A stretch of 33,053 nt of DNA. Source: Castellaniella caeni NBRC 101664. Lineage in GTDB: Bacteria > Pseudomonadota > Gammaproteobacteria > Burkholderiales > Burkholderiaceae_B. Positions 25,609-33,053 of this stretch are shown one piece after another. The stretch's first letter is position 1, and each line of letters starts with the position of its first letter. The stretch covers positions 1 to 33,053 of the forward strand of contig NZ_BCWN01000028.1 of assembly GCF_001592225.1 (NCBI RefSeq), in the 5' to 3' direction. Under the pieces are notes generated by a model that made no database searches, had not been told where the DNA came from, and saw only the letters and a program-made list of their open reading frames with translations. The position numbers were made by a program, and so were the translations under genes.

Positions 25609-25626
25609 GGGCGGGGCAACCCGCCC
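25609..25626 (+). terminator. Intercistronic hairpin between gap and pgk
   Basis: GGGCGGG (25609-25615) and CCCGCCC (25620-25626) form a perfect 7-bp stem capped by a GCAA (GNRA) tetraloop. The only following T-rich bases are TT, so it is more likely a partial terminator or an mRNA-stability element that raises gap over pgk than a full stop. Confidence 0.45.
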
Positions 25627-25653
25627 TTCGCATATCCAGACAAAAGACTTTTT

Positions 25654-26832
25654 ATGATGATTCAGACTCTTTCGGGCCTGGCGCAGGCCGGTGCCCTGTC
25701 AGGCAAGCGCGTGTTCATCCGCTCCGACCTCAATGTGCCGCTCGACCAGGGGCGCATTACCGAAGATACCCGGGTGCGGGCGTCCGTGCCCGCCATCCGG
25801 CTGGCACTGGATGCCGACGCGGCGGTCATGGTCACCTCGCACCTGGGCCGTCCCAAGGAAGGGGTGGTGGGGCCCGAAGACTCCCTGCAGCCGGTGGCTG
25901 AACGGCTCACCGACCTGCTGGGCCAGCCAGTGCGCCTGGTGCGCGACTGGGTGGGCGGGGTGCCGGTAGTGCCTGGCGAGGTCGTGCTGCTGGAAAATTG
26001 CCGCTGCAATCCGGGCGAAAAGAAAAACGACCCCGAACTCGCCCGCCGCATGGCGGCCTTGTGCGACATCTACGTCAACGACGCCTTCGGCACGGCGCAC
26101 CGCGCCGAGGCCACCACCGAAGGCATGGCCCGCTTCGCGCCCGTGGCCTGCGCCGGCCCCCTGCTGGCCGCCGAACTCGATGCCCTGGGCAAGGCCCTGC
26201 AGTCGCCGCGCCGCCCCATGGTCGCCATCGTGGGGGGCTCCAAGGTCTCCACCAAGCTGTCCATCCTGCAATCCCTGGCCAGCAAGGTCGATCAGCTGAT
26301 CGTGGGCGGTGGCATCGCCAACACCTTCATGCTGGCCGCGGGCCTGCCCATCGGCAAGTCCCTGGCCGAACCCGATCAGATCGAGCAGGCGCGCGCCGTC
26401 ATGGCGGCCATGCAGGCGCGCGGCGTGGAAGTCCCCATCCCCGTGGACGTCGTCGTTGCCGACCGGTTTGCCGCGGATGCTGTGGCCACGGTCAAGCTGG
26501 CTGCCGACGTCGGGCCCGACGACCTGATTCTCGACGTTGGCCCCGAGACATCGGCCCGGCTGGCCGCGCAGCTGCGTCAGGCCGGTACGATCGTCTGGAA
26601 CGGCCCGGTCGGGGTGTTCGAGTTTGACGCCTTCGCCAAGGGCACCGAGGCGATCGCCCGCGCCATTGCGCAATCCGGGGGCTTCTCCATCGCCGGCGGC
26701 GGCGACACGCTGGCGGCCATTGCCAAGTTCGGCATCGCCGACCAGGTGGGCTACATCTCCACGGGCGGCGGGGCTTTCCTCGAATTCCTGGAAGGCAAGA
26801 CCCTACCCGCCGTGGCCGCACTCGATCGGTAA
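25654..26832 (+). CDS. pgk: Phosphoglycerate kinase
   Basis: A cytosolic kinase interconverting 1,3-bisphosphoglycerate and 3-phosphoglycerate with ATP formation. It has 392 residues. N-terminal substrate motifs are [20 protein letters not shown] and [16 protein letters not shown]. The C-terminal nucleotide domain has [24 protein letters not shown] and [13 protein letters not shown]. There are two adjacent ATG codons (25654 and 25657) and no good Shine-Dalgarno in the preceding A/T-rich leader, so the first-codon choice is uncertain by one residue. It is the third gene of tkt-gap-pgk and its stop lies 19 bases before the SRP RNA. Confidence 0.96.
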   Translation: MMIQTLSGLAQAGALSGKRVFIRSDLNVPLDQGRITEDTRVRASVPAIRLALDADAAVMVTSHLGRPKEGVVGPEDSLQPVAERLTDLLGQPVRLVRDWVGGVPVVPGEVVLLENCRCNPGEKKNDPELARRMAALCDIYVNDAFGTAHRAEATTEGMARFAPVACAGPLLAAELDALGKALQSPRRPMVAIVGGSKVSTKLSILQSLASKVDQLIVGGGIANTFMLAAGLPIGKSLAEPDQIEQARAVMAAMQARGVEVPIPVDVVVADRFAADAVATVKLAADVGPDDLILDVGPETSARLAAQLRQAGTIVWNGPVGVFEFDAFAKGTEAIARAIAQSGGFSIAGGGDTLAAIAKFGIADQVGYISTGGGAFLEFLEGKTLPAVAALDR

Positions 26833-26839
26833 ACCCTGT

Positions 26840-26845
26840 TAGAAT
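26840..26845 (+). promoter_or_regulatory. -10 box of the SRP RNA gene
   Basis: TAGAAT at 26840-26845 places a transcription start six bases downstream, at or next to G26852, where the RNA fold begins. No clear -35 element is seen; it would overlap the 3' end of pgk. Confidence 0.55.
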
Positions 26846-26851
26846 GCGCAA

Positions 26852-26946
26852 GGCGGGCCCCTTCGCATGGTTCGGCGGTGAACCTGGTCAGGTCGGGAAC
26901 GAAGCAGCCACAGCCGTGCAGAACCAGTGCCGAAGTCAGGCTCGCC
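26852..26946 (+). ncRNA. ffs: Small signal recognition particle RNA (4.5S RNA)
   Basis: This is the RNA partner of Ffh in co-translational targeting of membrane proteins, about 95 nt long against 114 in E. coli. The terminal stem pairs GGCGGGC (26852-26858) with GCTCGCC (26940-26946), including one G-U pair. The diagnostic Ffh-binding domain GGTCAGGTCGGGAACGAAGC (from 26886) and CAGCC is present. Its GGAA tetraloop (26896-26899) is closed by G-C where E. coli has C-G, a compensatory change. A T-rich run (TTTCCTTTTGTTTT, 26947-26960) follows as terminator. It sits between pgk and dnaX. A reading frame crossing it has no protein features. Confidence 0.93.
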
Positions 26947-26960
26947 TTTCCTTTTGTTTT
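26947..26960 (+). terminator. T-rich terminator of the SRP RNA
   Basis: A 14-base run with 11 thymines directly follows the closing stem of the SRP RNA, which itself can act as the terminator hairpin. It lies 20 bases before the dnaX start, so dnaX is either expressed by read-through or from its own weak signals. Confidence 0.55.
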
Positions 26961-26980
26961 CTCCGGGCAGCGGCCGACTC

Positions 26981-29125
26981 ATGAGCTATCTCGTACTGGC
27001 GCGCAAATGGCGCCCCCGTTCCTTCGATACCCTGGTTGGCCAAGATCACGTCGTGCGGGCCCTCACGCACGCCCTGTCGTCCGGGCGCCTGCACCACGCC
27101 TGGCTGTTCACCGGCACGCGCGGGGTGGGCAAGACCACGCTGTCGCGCATCCTGGCCAAGTCGCTCAATTGCGAACAAGGGGTCACGGCCACGCCGTGCG
27201 GCCACTGCCAGGCCTGCACCGAAATCGATGCGGGCCGCTACGTCGATTACATCGAACTCGATGCCGCCTCCAATCGCGGTGTCGATGAAATGACCCAGCT
27301 GCTCGAACAGGCCGTGTACGCGCCGTCCGTGGGCCGCTACAAGGTCTACATGATCGACGAAGTGCACATGCTCACCGGGCACGCCTTCAACGCCATGCTC
27401 AAGACGCTCGAAGAACCGCCCGAGCACGTCAAGTTCATTCTGGCCACCACCGATCCGCAGAAGATTCCAGTCACGGTGCTGTCGCGCTGCCTGCAGTTCA
27501 ATCTCAAGCAGATGACGGTGCCCGCCATCATCGAGCACCTGCAGTTCATTCTTGGACAGGAAGACATCCCCGCCGAGGCCCAGGGCCTGCGGCTTATCGC
27601 CCAGGCGGCGGCAGGCTCCATGCGCGATGCGCTGTCGCTCACCGATCAGGCCATCTCTTACGCAGCGGGCAATCTCACGGCGGCCGCCGTGGGCGAGATG
27701 CTGGGCACGCTCGATCAGCACCACCTGGTGGCCTTGCTGCAGGCGCTGGCCGCGGCAGACGCACCCGGGGTGCTGGCGGTGGCCGACGAACTCGCTCTGC
27801 GCGGCCTGTCGTTCCAGGCGGCGCTGGGCGACCTGGCCGTGCTGTTGTCGCGGGTGGCCATCGCCCAGCGCCTGGGCCATGCCCAGGCCGACGATCCGCT
27901 GGCCGATGACGTGCAGCGGCTGGCGGGCAGCCTCAGCCCGGACGACGCGCAGCTCTTCTACGCTGTCGCCGTGCACAGCCGCCACGAACTGGCCCTGGCT
28001 CCGGACGAATACGCCGGTTTCGTCATGGCGTGCCTGCGCATGCTGGCGCTGCTGCCGCCCGACCGCGTCCCGCCCGTGCGGCTCGACCCCGTCCCCGTCC
28101 GGGCGGACGCAGCCGCAGCGGCTGCGCCCACCACTGTGCCTGCGGCGGCGGCATCTGCGGTTGCTGCCGCCTCTGTGGCGGCCCCCGCTGTGCCTGCGCC
28201 CGCGTCTGTGCTTGCGCAGGCGGCTCCCGCCGCCGCGCCCGAGGCTCTTGGCGCCCCTGCTGCCGAGCCCCCCGCGTGGGAAGCCCCCGTCCCCCCGGCC
28301 GCCGAGCCAGCGCGGGCAGCCGATCAGCCGCCGGTCGCGGCGCTGCCCGAAACATCGGGACACGGCATCCAATCGCCGAAGCGGGGAGCGTCATCGGCCG
28401 CGTCCGTCCCCCCCGCGTCGCCAGAGCAGGGTGGGCGAGTTGATGAACCGCCCGTAGCGTCCGTGGCGCTTGCGCACGAGCCCCCTGCGGCCCACGAACC
28501 GCTCGATGCGCCCCGTACGCGCCACGCAGCGCCTGCGGTGCCCGAAGCGCCTGCTCATGAGCCTCCCGAAGATGCCGCGGCGGCGTCGGAAGACTGGACG
28601 GCGGACGTGCCCGAGCTGCCGGACGACTTCGAGCCTTCCGCTTCGGCGGACGAATTCGCCCTGGACGAGGCGCCGCTGCCCGGCGCCGTGGCCGGCCTGC
28701 GCGCCGCGCCGCAGGCGGTGGACGCTCCCCCCGATCCGGCCGGCCTGACCGCCCGCGACTGGCCGGCGCTGGCGGCCGCGCTGCCCGTCACGGGCGCGGC
28801 GCGGGCGCTGGCCATGAACAGCGAATGGCTGGCGGGCGACGAACACCAGGTGCGGCTGCGCGTGGCCATCCATACCCTGGCCGAAGGCGGGGCGGCCGAC
28901 CGCCTGCGCACCGGCCTGTCGGAATACTTCGGGCGCGTGCTGCGCCTGGACGTACAGTATGGCGACACTGGCGAAGACACCGCGTATGCCGTCGATCAGG
29001 CCGACCGCGCCCAGCGCCAGCAGCAGGCCGAAGCGGCGGCGGCCGACGATCCCCTGGTGCAGGCGCTCGTTACCCGTTTTGCGGCGCGCATCGTCCCGGG
29101 GTCGGTCAGGCCCGCTGCGGTATAG
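26981..29125 (+). CDS. dnaX: DNA polymerase III subunit tau (and possibly gamma)
   Basis: The clamp-loader ATPase that links leading- and lagging-strand polymerases. It has 714 residues with the ATG at 26981 ([15 protein letters not shown], the universal family start); codons upstream in the frame lie inside the SRP RNA. Walker A is GTRGVGKTT (K51), the zinc ligands are C64, C73, C76 and C79 at the same numbers as in E. coli, Walker B is DEVHML, and the arginine finger is in SRC. Domain III ends near residue 365. Residues about 366-590 are a long Ala/Pro-rich linker, then the tau-specific C-terminal domain follows. A heptamer C CCC CCC in frame at 28408-28414 could allow a -1 shift to a stop at 28441-28443. 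There is no A AAA AAG site. Confidence 0.95.
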   Translation: MSYLVLARKWRPRSFDTLVGQDHVVRALTHALSSGRLHHAWLFTGTRGVGKTTLSRILAKSLNCEQGVTATPCGHCQACTEIDAGRYVDYIELDAASNRGVDEMTQLLEQAVYAPSVGRYKVYMIDEVHMLTGHAFNAMLKTLEEPPEHVKFILATTDPQKIPVTVLSRCLQFNLKQMTVPAIIEHLQFILGQEDIPAEAQGLRLIAQAAAGSMRDALSLTDQAISYAAGNLTAAAVGEMLGTLDQHHLVALLQALAAADAPGVLAVADELALRGLSFQAALGDLAVLLSRVAIAQRLGHAQADDPLADDVQRLAGSLSPDDAQLFYAVAVHSRHELALAPDEYAGFVMACLRMLALLPPDRVPPVRLDPVPVRADAAAAAAPTTVPAAAASAVAAASVAAPAVPAPASVLAQAAPAAAPEALGAPAAEPPAWEAPVPPAAEPARAADQPPVAALPETSGHGIQSPKRGASSAASVPPASPEQGGRVDEPPVASVALAHEPPAAHEPLDAPRTRHAAPAVPEAPAHEPPEDAAAASEDWTADVPELPDDFEPSASADEFALDEAPLPGAVAGLRAAPQAVDAPPDPAGLTARDWPALAAALPVTGAARALAMNSEWLAGDEHQVRLRVAIHTLAEGGAADRLRTGLSEYFGRVLRLDVQYGDTGEDTAYAVDQADRAQRQQQAEAAAADDPLVQALVTRFAARIVPGSVRPAAV

Positions 29126-29177
29126 TCGCAGTTTCCCCGATTTTCTTCCACGTTTTACGGATACTCAGGACATCATC

Positions 29178-29504
29178 ATGATGAAAGGTCAGATTGCCGG
29201 CTTGATGCGTCAGGCCCAGCAGATGCAGGAAAACATGAAAAAGGCCCAGGACGCGCTTGCCGAACTGATGGTCGAGGGCGCTGCCGGCGGCGGGCTGGTC
29301 AAGGTCTCCATGAGCTGCAAATACGACGTCAAGCGCGTCACCATCGATCCGTCGCTGTTCGACGACGACCGCGACATGATCGAAGACCTGGTGGCGGCCG
29401 CCTTCAACGACGCCCAACGCAAGGCCGAGGCCGCGGCGCAAGAAAAAATGTCGGCGGTCACCGCGGGCATGTCGCTGCCCGCCGGGATGAAGCTGCCCTT
29501 CTGA
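29178..29504 (+). CDS. ybaB: YbaB/EbfC family nucleoid-associated protein
   Basis: A 108-residue DNA-binding dimer of the YbaB/EbfC family. The sequence parallels E. coli YbaB throughout: [16 protein letters not shown] coiled helix, [38 protein letters not shown] and a C-terminal [12 protein letters not shown]. Two consecutive ATG codons (29178, 29181) are present; AGGA at 29167-29170 favours the first. It lies between dnaX and recR, its near-universal place in bacteria, and its stop overlaps the recR start by one base (TGATG). Confidence 0.95.
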   Translation: MMKGQIAGLMRQAQQMQENMKKAQDALAELMVEGAAGGGLVKVSMSCKYDVKRVTIDPSLFDDDRDMIEDLVAAAFNDAQRKAEAAAQEKMSAVTAGMSLPAGMKLPF

Positions 29505-30112
29505 TGGCCACCGGGCAGCCCGAACCCGAGCCGCTGCGCGCGCTCATCGAGGCCCTGCGCGGCCTGCCGGGCGTCGGGGTGCGCACGGCGCGGCGCATGG
29601 CGTACCACCTGCTGCAAAGCGATCCCGACGGCGCCCTGCGCTTGTCGGACGCCTTGCGCGATGCCGTGGGCGGCCTGCAGCATTGCGAGCGCTGCAACTC
29701 GTTTTCCCAGACGTCCGTCTGTGCCACGTGCCAGGATGCCGAGCGCGACGGTTCCGTGCTGTGCGTCGTGGAGACCCCCGCCGATCAGAACATGATCGAA
29801 TCCAGCCACGGCTACCAGGGCTTGTATTACGTCCTGATGGGCCATCTGGCACCGCTCGAAGGCGTGGGGCCGGATCAGGTGCATTTCGCCCGCCTGCTGC
29901 AGCGCGCCACCGACGGGGTGGTCAAAGAGGTCATCCTCGCCACCAACTTCACCGCCGAAGGCGAAACCACGGCCTATTATCTGGCGGACATGCTGCGCAG
30001 CCGGGGGCTGACCGTCACCCGACTGGCGCGCGGCGTGCCCAGCGGCAGCGAACTCGAATACGTGGACGCGGGCACCATCGCCTGGGCGCTCATGGAACGG
30101 CGCGCCAGCTGA
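29504..30112 (+). CDS. recR: Recombination mediator protein RecR
   Basis: This protein acts with RecO and RecF to load RecA at gaps. It has 202 residues. Order of elements: helix-hairpin-helix [17 protein letters not shown], a four-cysteine zinc finger ([16 protein letters not shown]), a Toprim domain beginning [14 protein letters not shown], and a C-terminal Walker-like [12 protein letters not shown]. It starts in the stop of ybaB (TGATG), so it is translationally coupled. A small CCGGAC/GTCCGG hairpin (30118-30132) follows the stop and may end the operon. Confidence 0.96.
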   Translation: MATGQPEPEPLRALIEALRGLPGVGVRTARRMAYHLLQSDPDGALRLSDALRDAVGGLQHCERCNSFSQTSVCATCQDAERDGSVLCVVETPADQNMIESSHGYQGLYYVLMGHLAPLEGVGPDQVHFARLLQRATDGVVKEVILATNFTAEGETTAYYLADMLRSRGLTVTRLARGVPSGSELEYVDAGTIAWALMERRAS

Positions 30113-30246
30113 GCCCGCCGGACGGCGTCCGGAAGCCCGCCGCGCCGGTGGCGATACCCTGCCCGGGCATGGCGGTGCCGCGGCGTGGCGCGGATCGCGC
30201 GTTATCATGACCGGTTCGTGCTGATGCCAATAACGGAGACCAGACC

Positions 30247-31293
30247 ATGCCGATTTCACGTCGCCAATTGCTCAAGACCGCCACGCTTGCCGGCGTGTTG
30301 GGGGCCGCACCCGCCCTCGCGCGGGCTCAGGTGACCGCGCCCGAAAAGCCCGGGCTGACCATCGCCGTGGGCGGGCAGTCGCTCATCTACTATCTGCCGC
30401 TGTCAGTGGCGCACCTCAAGGGCTATTTCAAAGAGGTCGGGCTGAACGCCCGGATCGCCGATTTCGCGGGCGGTTCCAAGGCCTTGCAGGCTGTCGTGGG
30501 CGGCAGCGCCGACGTCGTCTCGGGGGCGTTCGAGCACACCATCAGCCTGCAGACCAAGGGCCAGTTCTATCGCAGCTTCGTGTTGCAGGGCCGCGCGCCC
30601 ATGATCGTACTGGCGGTGTCCAAAAAGACGCTGCCGGGCTACAAGACCCCCGCCGACCTGAAAGGCAAGAAGATCGGGGTGACGGCGCCGGGTTCGTCCA
30701 CCAACATGATGGTCAGCTTCTTTCTCGCGCAGCACGGCCTCAAGCCCAGCGACGTCAGCTACATCGGCGTGGGCGCCGGGGCGGGGGCCGTGACGGCCAT
30801 CCGCTCGGGCCAGGTGGATGCCATCGCCAACCTTGATCCGGTCATCAGCACCCTGGTCAAGGACGACGCCATCACGATCATTGCCGATACCCGCACCCTG
30901 AAAGACTCGCGCCAGATCTTCGGCGGCGAGATGCCCGCGGGCTGCCTGTACGCCTCGCAAGCCTTCATCGACGCCAATCCCAACACCACGCAGGCGCTGG
31001 CCAACGCCCTGGTGCGTGCCGATCACTGGATTCAGCAGGCCACGCCCGACGCTATCGCCAAGCTGGTGCCCGCCTCGTATTTGCTGGGCGACCCCGAACT
31101 CTACAAGCTGGCGCTCAAGGGCAATCGCGAGGCCTTGTCGCCCGACGGCATGGTGCCCGAGGGTGGCCCGCAGACGGCGCTCAACGCCCTGGCCGACTAC
31201 GTGCCGCATTTCGACCGCACCAAGGTCGATATCTCGCGCGTCTGGACGAACCAGTTCGCCATCAAGGCCAACGAGAAGTACCCGCATGGCTGA
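30247..31293 (+). CDS. ABC transporter substrate-binding protein, NMT1/SsuA-TauA type, with Tat signal
   Basis: A periplasmic binding protein of 348 residues. The N-terminus SRRQLLKTATLAG is a full twin-arginine motif followed by a hydrophobic segment and cleavage after ALARA (A27). This suggests export in folded form. The mature part matches the NMT1/THI5-like family (YYLPLSVAHLKGYFKEVGLN; GGSADVVSGAFEHTI; GVTAPGSSTNMMV), whose members bind sulfonates, nitrate, pyrimidine precursors or aromatic acids. GGAG at 30235-30238 precedes the ATG. A possible -10 TATCAT lies at 30203-30208. It is the first of a three-gene importer operon and overlaps the ATPase gene by eight bases. The ligand is not predictable from sequence. 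Confidence 0.88.
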   Translation: MPISRRQLLKTATLAGVLGAAPALARAQVTAPEKPGLTIAVGGQSLIYYLPLSVAHLKGYFKEVGLNARIADFAGGSKALQAVVGGSADVVSGAFEHTISLQTKGQFYRSFVLQGRAPMIVLAVSKKTLPGYKTPADLKGKKIGVTAPGSSTNMMVSFFLAQHGLKPSDVSYIGVGAGAGAVTAIRSGQVDAIANLDPVISTLVKDDAITIIADTRTLKDSRQIFGGEMPAGCLYASQAFIDANPNTTQALANALVRADHWIQQATPDAIAKLVPASYLLGDPELYKLALKGNREALSPDGMVPEGGPQTALNALADYVPHFDRTKVDISRVWTNQFAIKANEKYPHG

Positions 31294-32176
31294 GCCCGGC
31301 CCGATGCGCGCGCAACAGCCAGCGGCACATGCCTCGGCGGCGCTGGCGGCGTCAGGCGCCCTGGCTGCCGGTGCGCAGCCGCCCGCCCTGCATCTCGACC
31401 GGGTGACCTGCACCTTCACCTCGGGCGATGGGGTGGCGTACACCGCCATGCGCGAGGCCACGCTCACCGTGGCGGCGGGCGAGTTCGTGTCGGTGGTCGG
31501 GCCCACCGGCTGCGGCAAATCCACCTTGCTCAATATGGCGGCGGGCCTGCTGCGGCCTTCCTCCGGCTCGGTCAGCGTCTTTGGCGCGGCACTGCAAGGG
31601 GTCAACCATCGGGCGGGCTACATGTTCCAGGGCGAAGCCCTGATGCCCTGGCGCAGCGCTCTGGCCAATGTCACGGCGGGCCTGGAATTCGCCGGCGTTG
31701 CGCGCGCCCAGGCCCGCGAGCAGGGCCGCGACTGGCTGCGCCGCGTGGGGCTGGGCGGTTTCGAGAACCGCTATCCGCACCAGATGTCGGGTGGCATGCG
31801 CAAGCGCGCCATGCTGGCGCAGACGCTCATTCGCGACCCGGACATCATCCTCATGGATGAGCCCTTTTCCGCACTCGACATTCAGACGCGCCAGCTGATG
31901 GAAAACGAGGTGCTCGACCTCTGGATGGCGCGCCGCAAGGCCGTGCTGTTCATCACGCACGACCTCGACGAGGCCATTGCCATGAGCGACCGCGTGGTCG
32001 TGCTCTCGGCGGGCCCCGACACCCATCCCATCGGCGAGTTCGTCATCGACATCCCCCGGCCGCGCGACGTGGCCGAAGTGCGCATGCAGCCGCGTTTCAT
32101 CGAGCTGCACCAAGGCATCTGGGCCGTGCTGCGTGACGAGGTGCTGAAAGGCTACGAACGGCAGAGAAAAGCATGA
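31286..32176 (+). CDS. ABC transporter ATP-binding protein, SsuB/TauB type
   Basis: An importer ATPase of 296 residues. Walker A is GPTGCGKST (K78), the Q-loop is in FQGEALMPW, the signature is MSGGMRKR (ABC signature variant with Met at the last G/Q position), Walker B is DIILMDEP and the switch histidine is in ITHD. About 33 Ala-rich residues precede the ABC domain. A later in-frame ATG at 31304 would remove six of them, so the start is uncertain. It overlaps the binding-protein gene by eight bases and the permease gene by four. Confidence 0.9.
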   Translation: MAEPGPMRAQQPAAHASAALAASGALAAGAQPPALHLDRVTCTFTSGDGVAYTAMREATLTVAAGEFVSVVGPTGCGKSTLLNMAAGLLRPSSGSVSVFGAALQGVNHRAGYMFQGEALMPWRSALANVTAGLEFAGVARAQAREQGRDWLRRVGLGGFENRYPHQMSGGMRKRAMLAQTLIRDPDIILMDEPFSALDIQTRQLMENEVLDLWMARRKAVLFITHDLDEAIAMSDRVVVLSAGPDTHPIGEFVIDIPRPRDVAEVRMQPRFIELHQGIWAVLRDEVLKGYERQRKA

Positions 32177-32967
32177 GACAGAAAACCGCGCTATCCCGCC
32201 CGCTGCTGCGGCTGCTGCAGGTATCCCTGCTGGCGGCGATCCTGCTCGTCTGGTATTGGGTCTCCCGCAACGATAACGTCGCCTTTTTCTTTGGCCGCCC
32301 GATCCAGGTGGCCGAGGTGATCTGGGCCTGGTTCGTCACCGACGCCAGCGTCTATCCCCACCTGTGGATCACGCTGTCCGAGACCGTGCTGGCTTTCATC
32401 ATCGGCACCGCGGGCGGCCTGGCCTTTGGCCTGTGGCTGGGCCTGTCGCGCGGCGCCAGTGCCTTGCTCGAACCCTACGTGACGGCGGCCAATTCGATGC
32501 CGCGCGTCATCCTCGCCCCCATCTTCGGCATGTGGTTCGGCCTGGGCATCTGGTCCAAGGTGGCCCTGGCCGTCACCCTGGTGTTCTTCATTGTTTTCTT
32601 CAACGTGTACCGTGGCGTGCGCGAGGTCTCGCCCACCTTGCTCGACAACGCTCGCATGCTGGGTGCCACCCCCAGCCAACTGCTGCGTCACGTGTATGTC
32701 CCTTCGGCTACCAGCTGGGTGTTTTCCAGCCTGCACACGTCCGTGGGCCTGGCGTTCGTGGGCGCCGTGGTGGGCGAATACCTGGGCTCGGCCGCCGGGG
32801 TGGGCTATCTCATCTTGCAGGCCGAAGGCACGCTGGACGTGAACACCGTCTTTGCCGGCATCGTGGTGCTGACCATCTTTGCCCTGATTCTCGATGGCCT
32901 GGTATCCCTGGCCGAGCGGCGTTTTCTGGTGTGGCAGCCCGGCCCCGGGGCGGCCGACAAGACCTGA
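32173..32967 (+). CDS. ABC transporter permease, SsuC/TauC type
   Basis: An inner-membrane permease of 264 residues with about six hydrophobic segments. The first is LLQVSLLAAILLVWYWV. The cytosolic EAA-like coupling loop, which docks the ATPase, is at EVSPTLLDNARMLGATPSQL. The length and layout fit the single permeases of sulfonate/taurine/nitrate-type importers, which work as homodimers. It begins in the stop of the ATPase gene (ATGA). It is the last complete gene; the remaining 86 bases hold nothing recognisable. Confidence 0.9.
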   Translation: MRQKTALSRPLLRLLQVSLLAAILLVWYWVSRNDNVAFFFGRPIQVAEVIWAWFVTDASVYPHLWITLSETVLAFIIGTAGGLAFGLWLGLSRGASALLEPYVTAANSMPRVILAPIFGMWFGLGIWSKVALAVTLVFFIVFFNVYRGVREVSPTLLDNARMLGATPSQLLRHVYVPSATSWVFSSLHTSVGLAFVGAVVGEYLGSAAGVGYLILQAEGTLDVNTVFAGIVVLTIFALILDGLVSLAERRFLVWQPGPGAADKT

Positions 32968-33053
32968 ACGATCAGGCATACGCGCCGCCGACAGCGATCA
33001 GCGGCCCGGATCATCCAGACTGTTGGTCGCAACAAAACCCGGACGGGATGCTA

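Noticed and set aside
22522-26832. Calvin-cycle operon (tkt-gap-pgk)
   Set aside because: No RuBisCO, phosphoribulokinase or CbbR gene is present, so the three genes are explained by glycolysis and the pentose phosphate pathway.
26878-27288. Frame of 136 codons spanning the SRP RNA and the dnaX start
   Set aside because: It overlaps a structured RNA and a confirmed gene and has no protein features.
28286-28300. A second C-run in the dnaX linker as a frameshift site
   Set aside because: It has only six C and does not make an X XXY YYZ heptamer in the zero frame.

Overview
This is a GC-rich, gene-dense bacterial chromosome segment. It is most consistent with a betaproteobacterium of the order Burkholderiales, probably an Alcaligenaceae relative (Bordetella/Achromobacter/Pusillimonas type). 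The evidence is the codon and base composition, the ubiD, maeB, rsmE, tkt-gap-pgk and ffs-dnaX-ybaB-recR proteins, and an aryl-CoA catabolic cluster of the kind seen in that group. The genus cannot be fixed by reading alone. There are no rRNA or tRNA genes, insertion sequences, prophage genes or CRISPR arrays, so this looks like core chromosome with one catabolic island.

Layout. Positions 150-1622 carry a PBP4-type D-Ala-D-Ala carboxypeptidase (dacB). The 480-bp gap after it holds an inverted pair of REP-like palindromes (1721-1770 and 1857-1904) and an AT-rich promoter/operator (2009-2059). Positions 2106-10394 are a tight co-directional catabolic operon: a fused flavin monooxygenase/Old-Yellow-Enzyme reductase of the 2-aminobenzoyl-CoA (or salicylyl-CoA) type, an SDR dehydrogenase, a MarR regulator, a crotonase, an acyl-CoA dehydrogenase, an aryl-CoA ligase, a hot-dog thioesterase and a RidA-family protein. 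The inferred path is aromatic acid to aryl-CoA (ligase), then dearomatisation by hydroxylation plus reduction (fusion enzyme), then beta-oxidation-like steps, with the MarR protein acting on the 2009-2059 palindrome.

Positions 10447-17564 hold upp, a 19-bp-period minisatellite, a yqjD-yqjE-yqjK-like membrane-protein set, ubiD (minus strand), a membrane-anchored lytic transglycosylase, a class I/II aminotransferase (minus strand) and an FAD-oxidase-like protein of unknown function. Positions 17686-22381 hold maeB (malic enzyme with a phosphotransacetylase-like domain), a patatin phospholipase, a barstar-like protein and rsmE (minus strand). Positions 22522-26832 are central carbon metabolism: tkt, gap, pgk. 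These are followed by the small SRP RNA gene (ffs, 26852-26946), which no ORF captures, and the DNA replication/repair run dnaX-ybaB-recR. The window closes with a three-gene ABC importer (30247-32967) of the NMT1/SsuA-TauA type with a Tat-exported binding protein.

The most interesting points are: the catabolic operon with non-canonical active sites in both its crotonase and its RidA protein; its promoter embedded in a long palindrome; a possible C CCC CCC frameshift site in dnaX that would produce a gamma-like short form; the REP-like doublet; the 19-bp minisatellite; and a barstar-like protein with no ribonuclease next to it, translationally coupled to a patatin.
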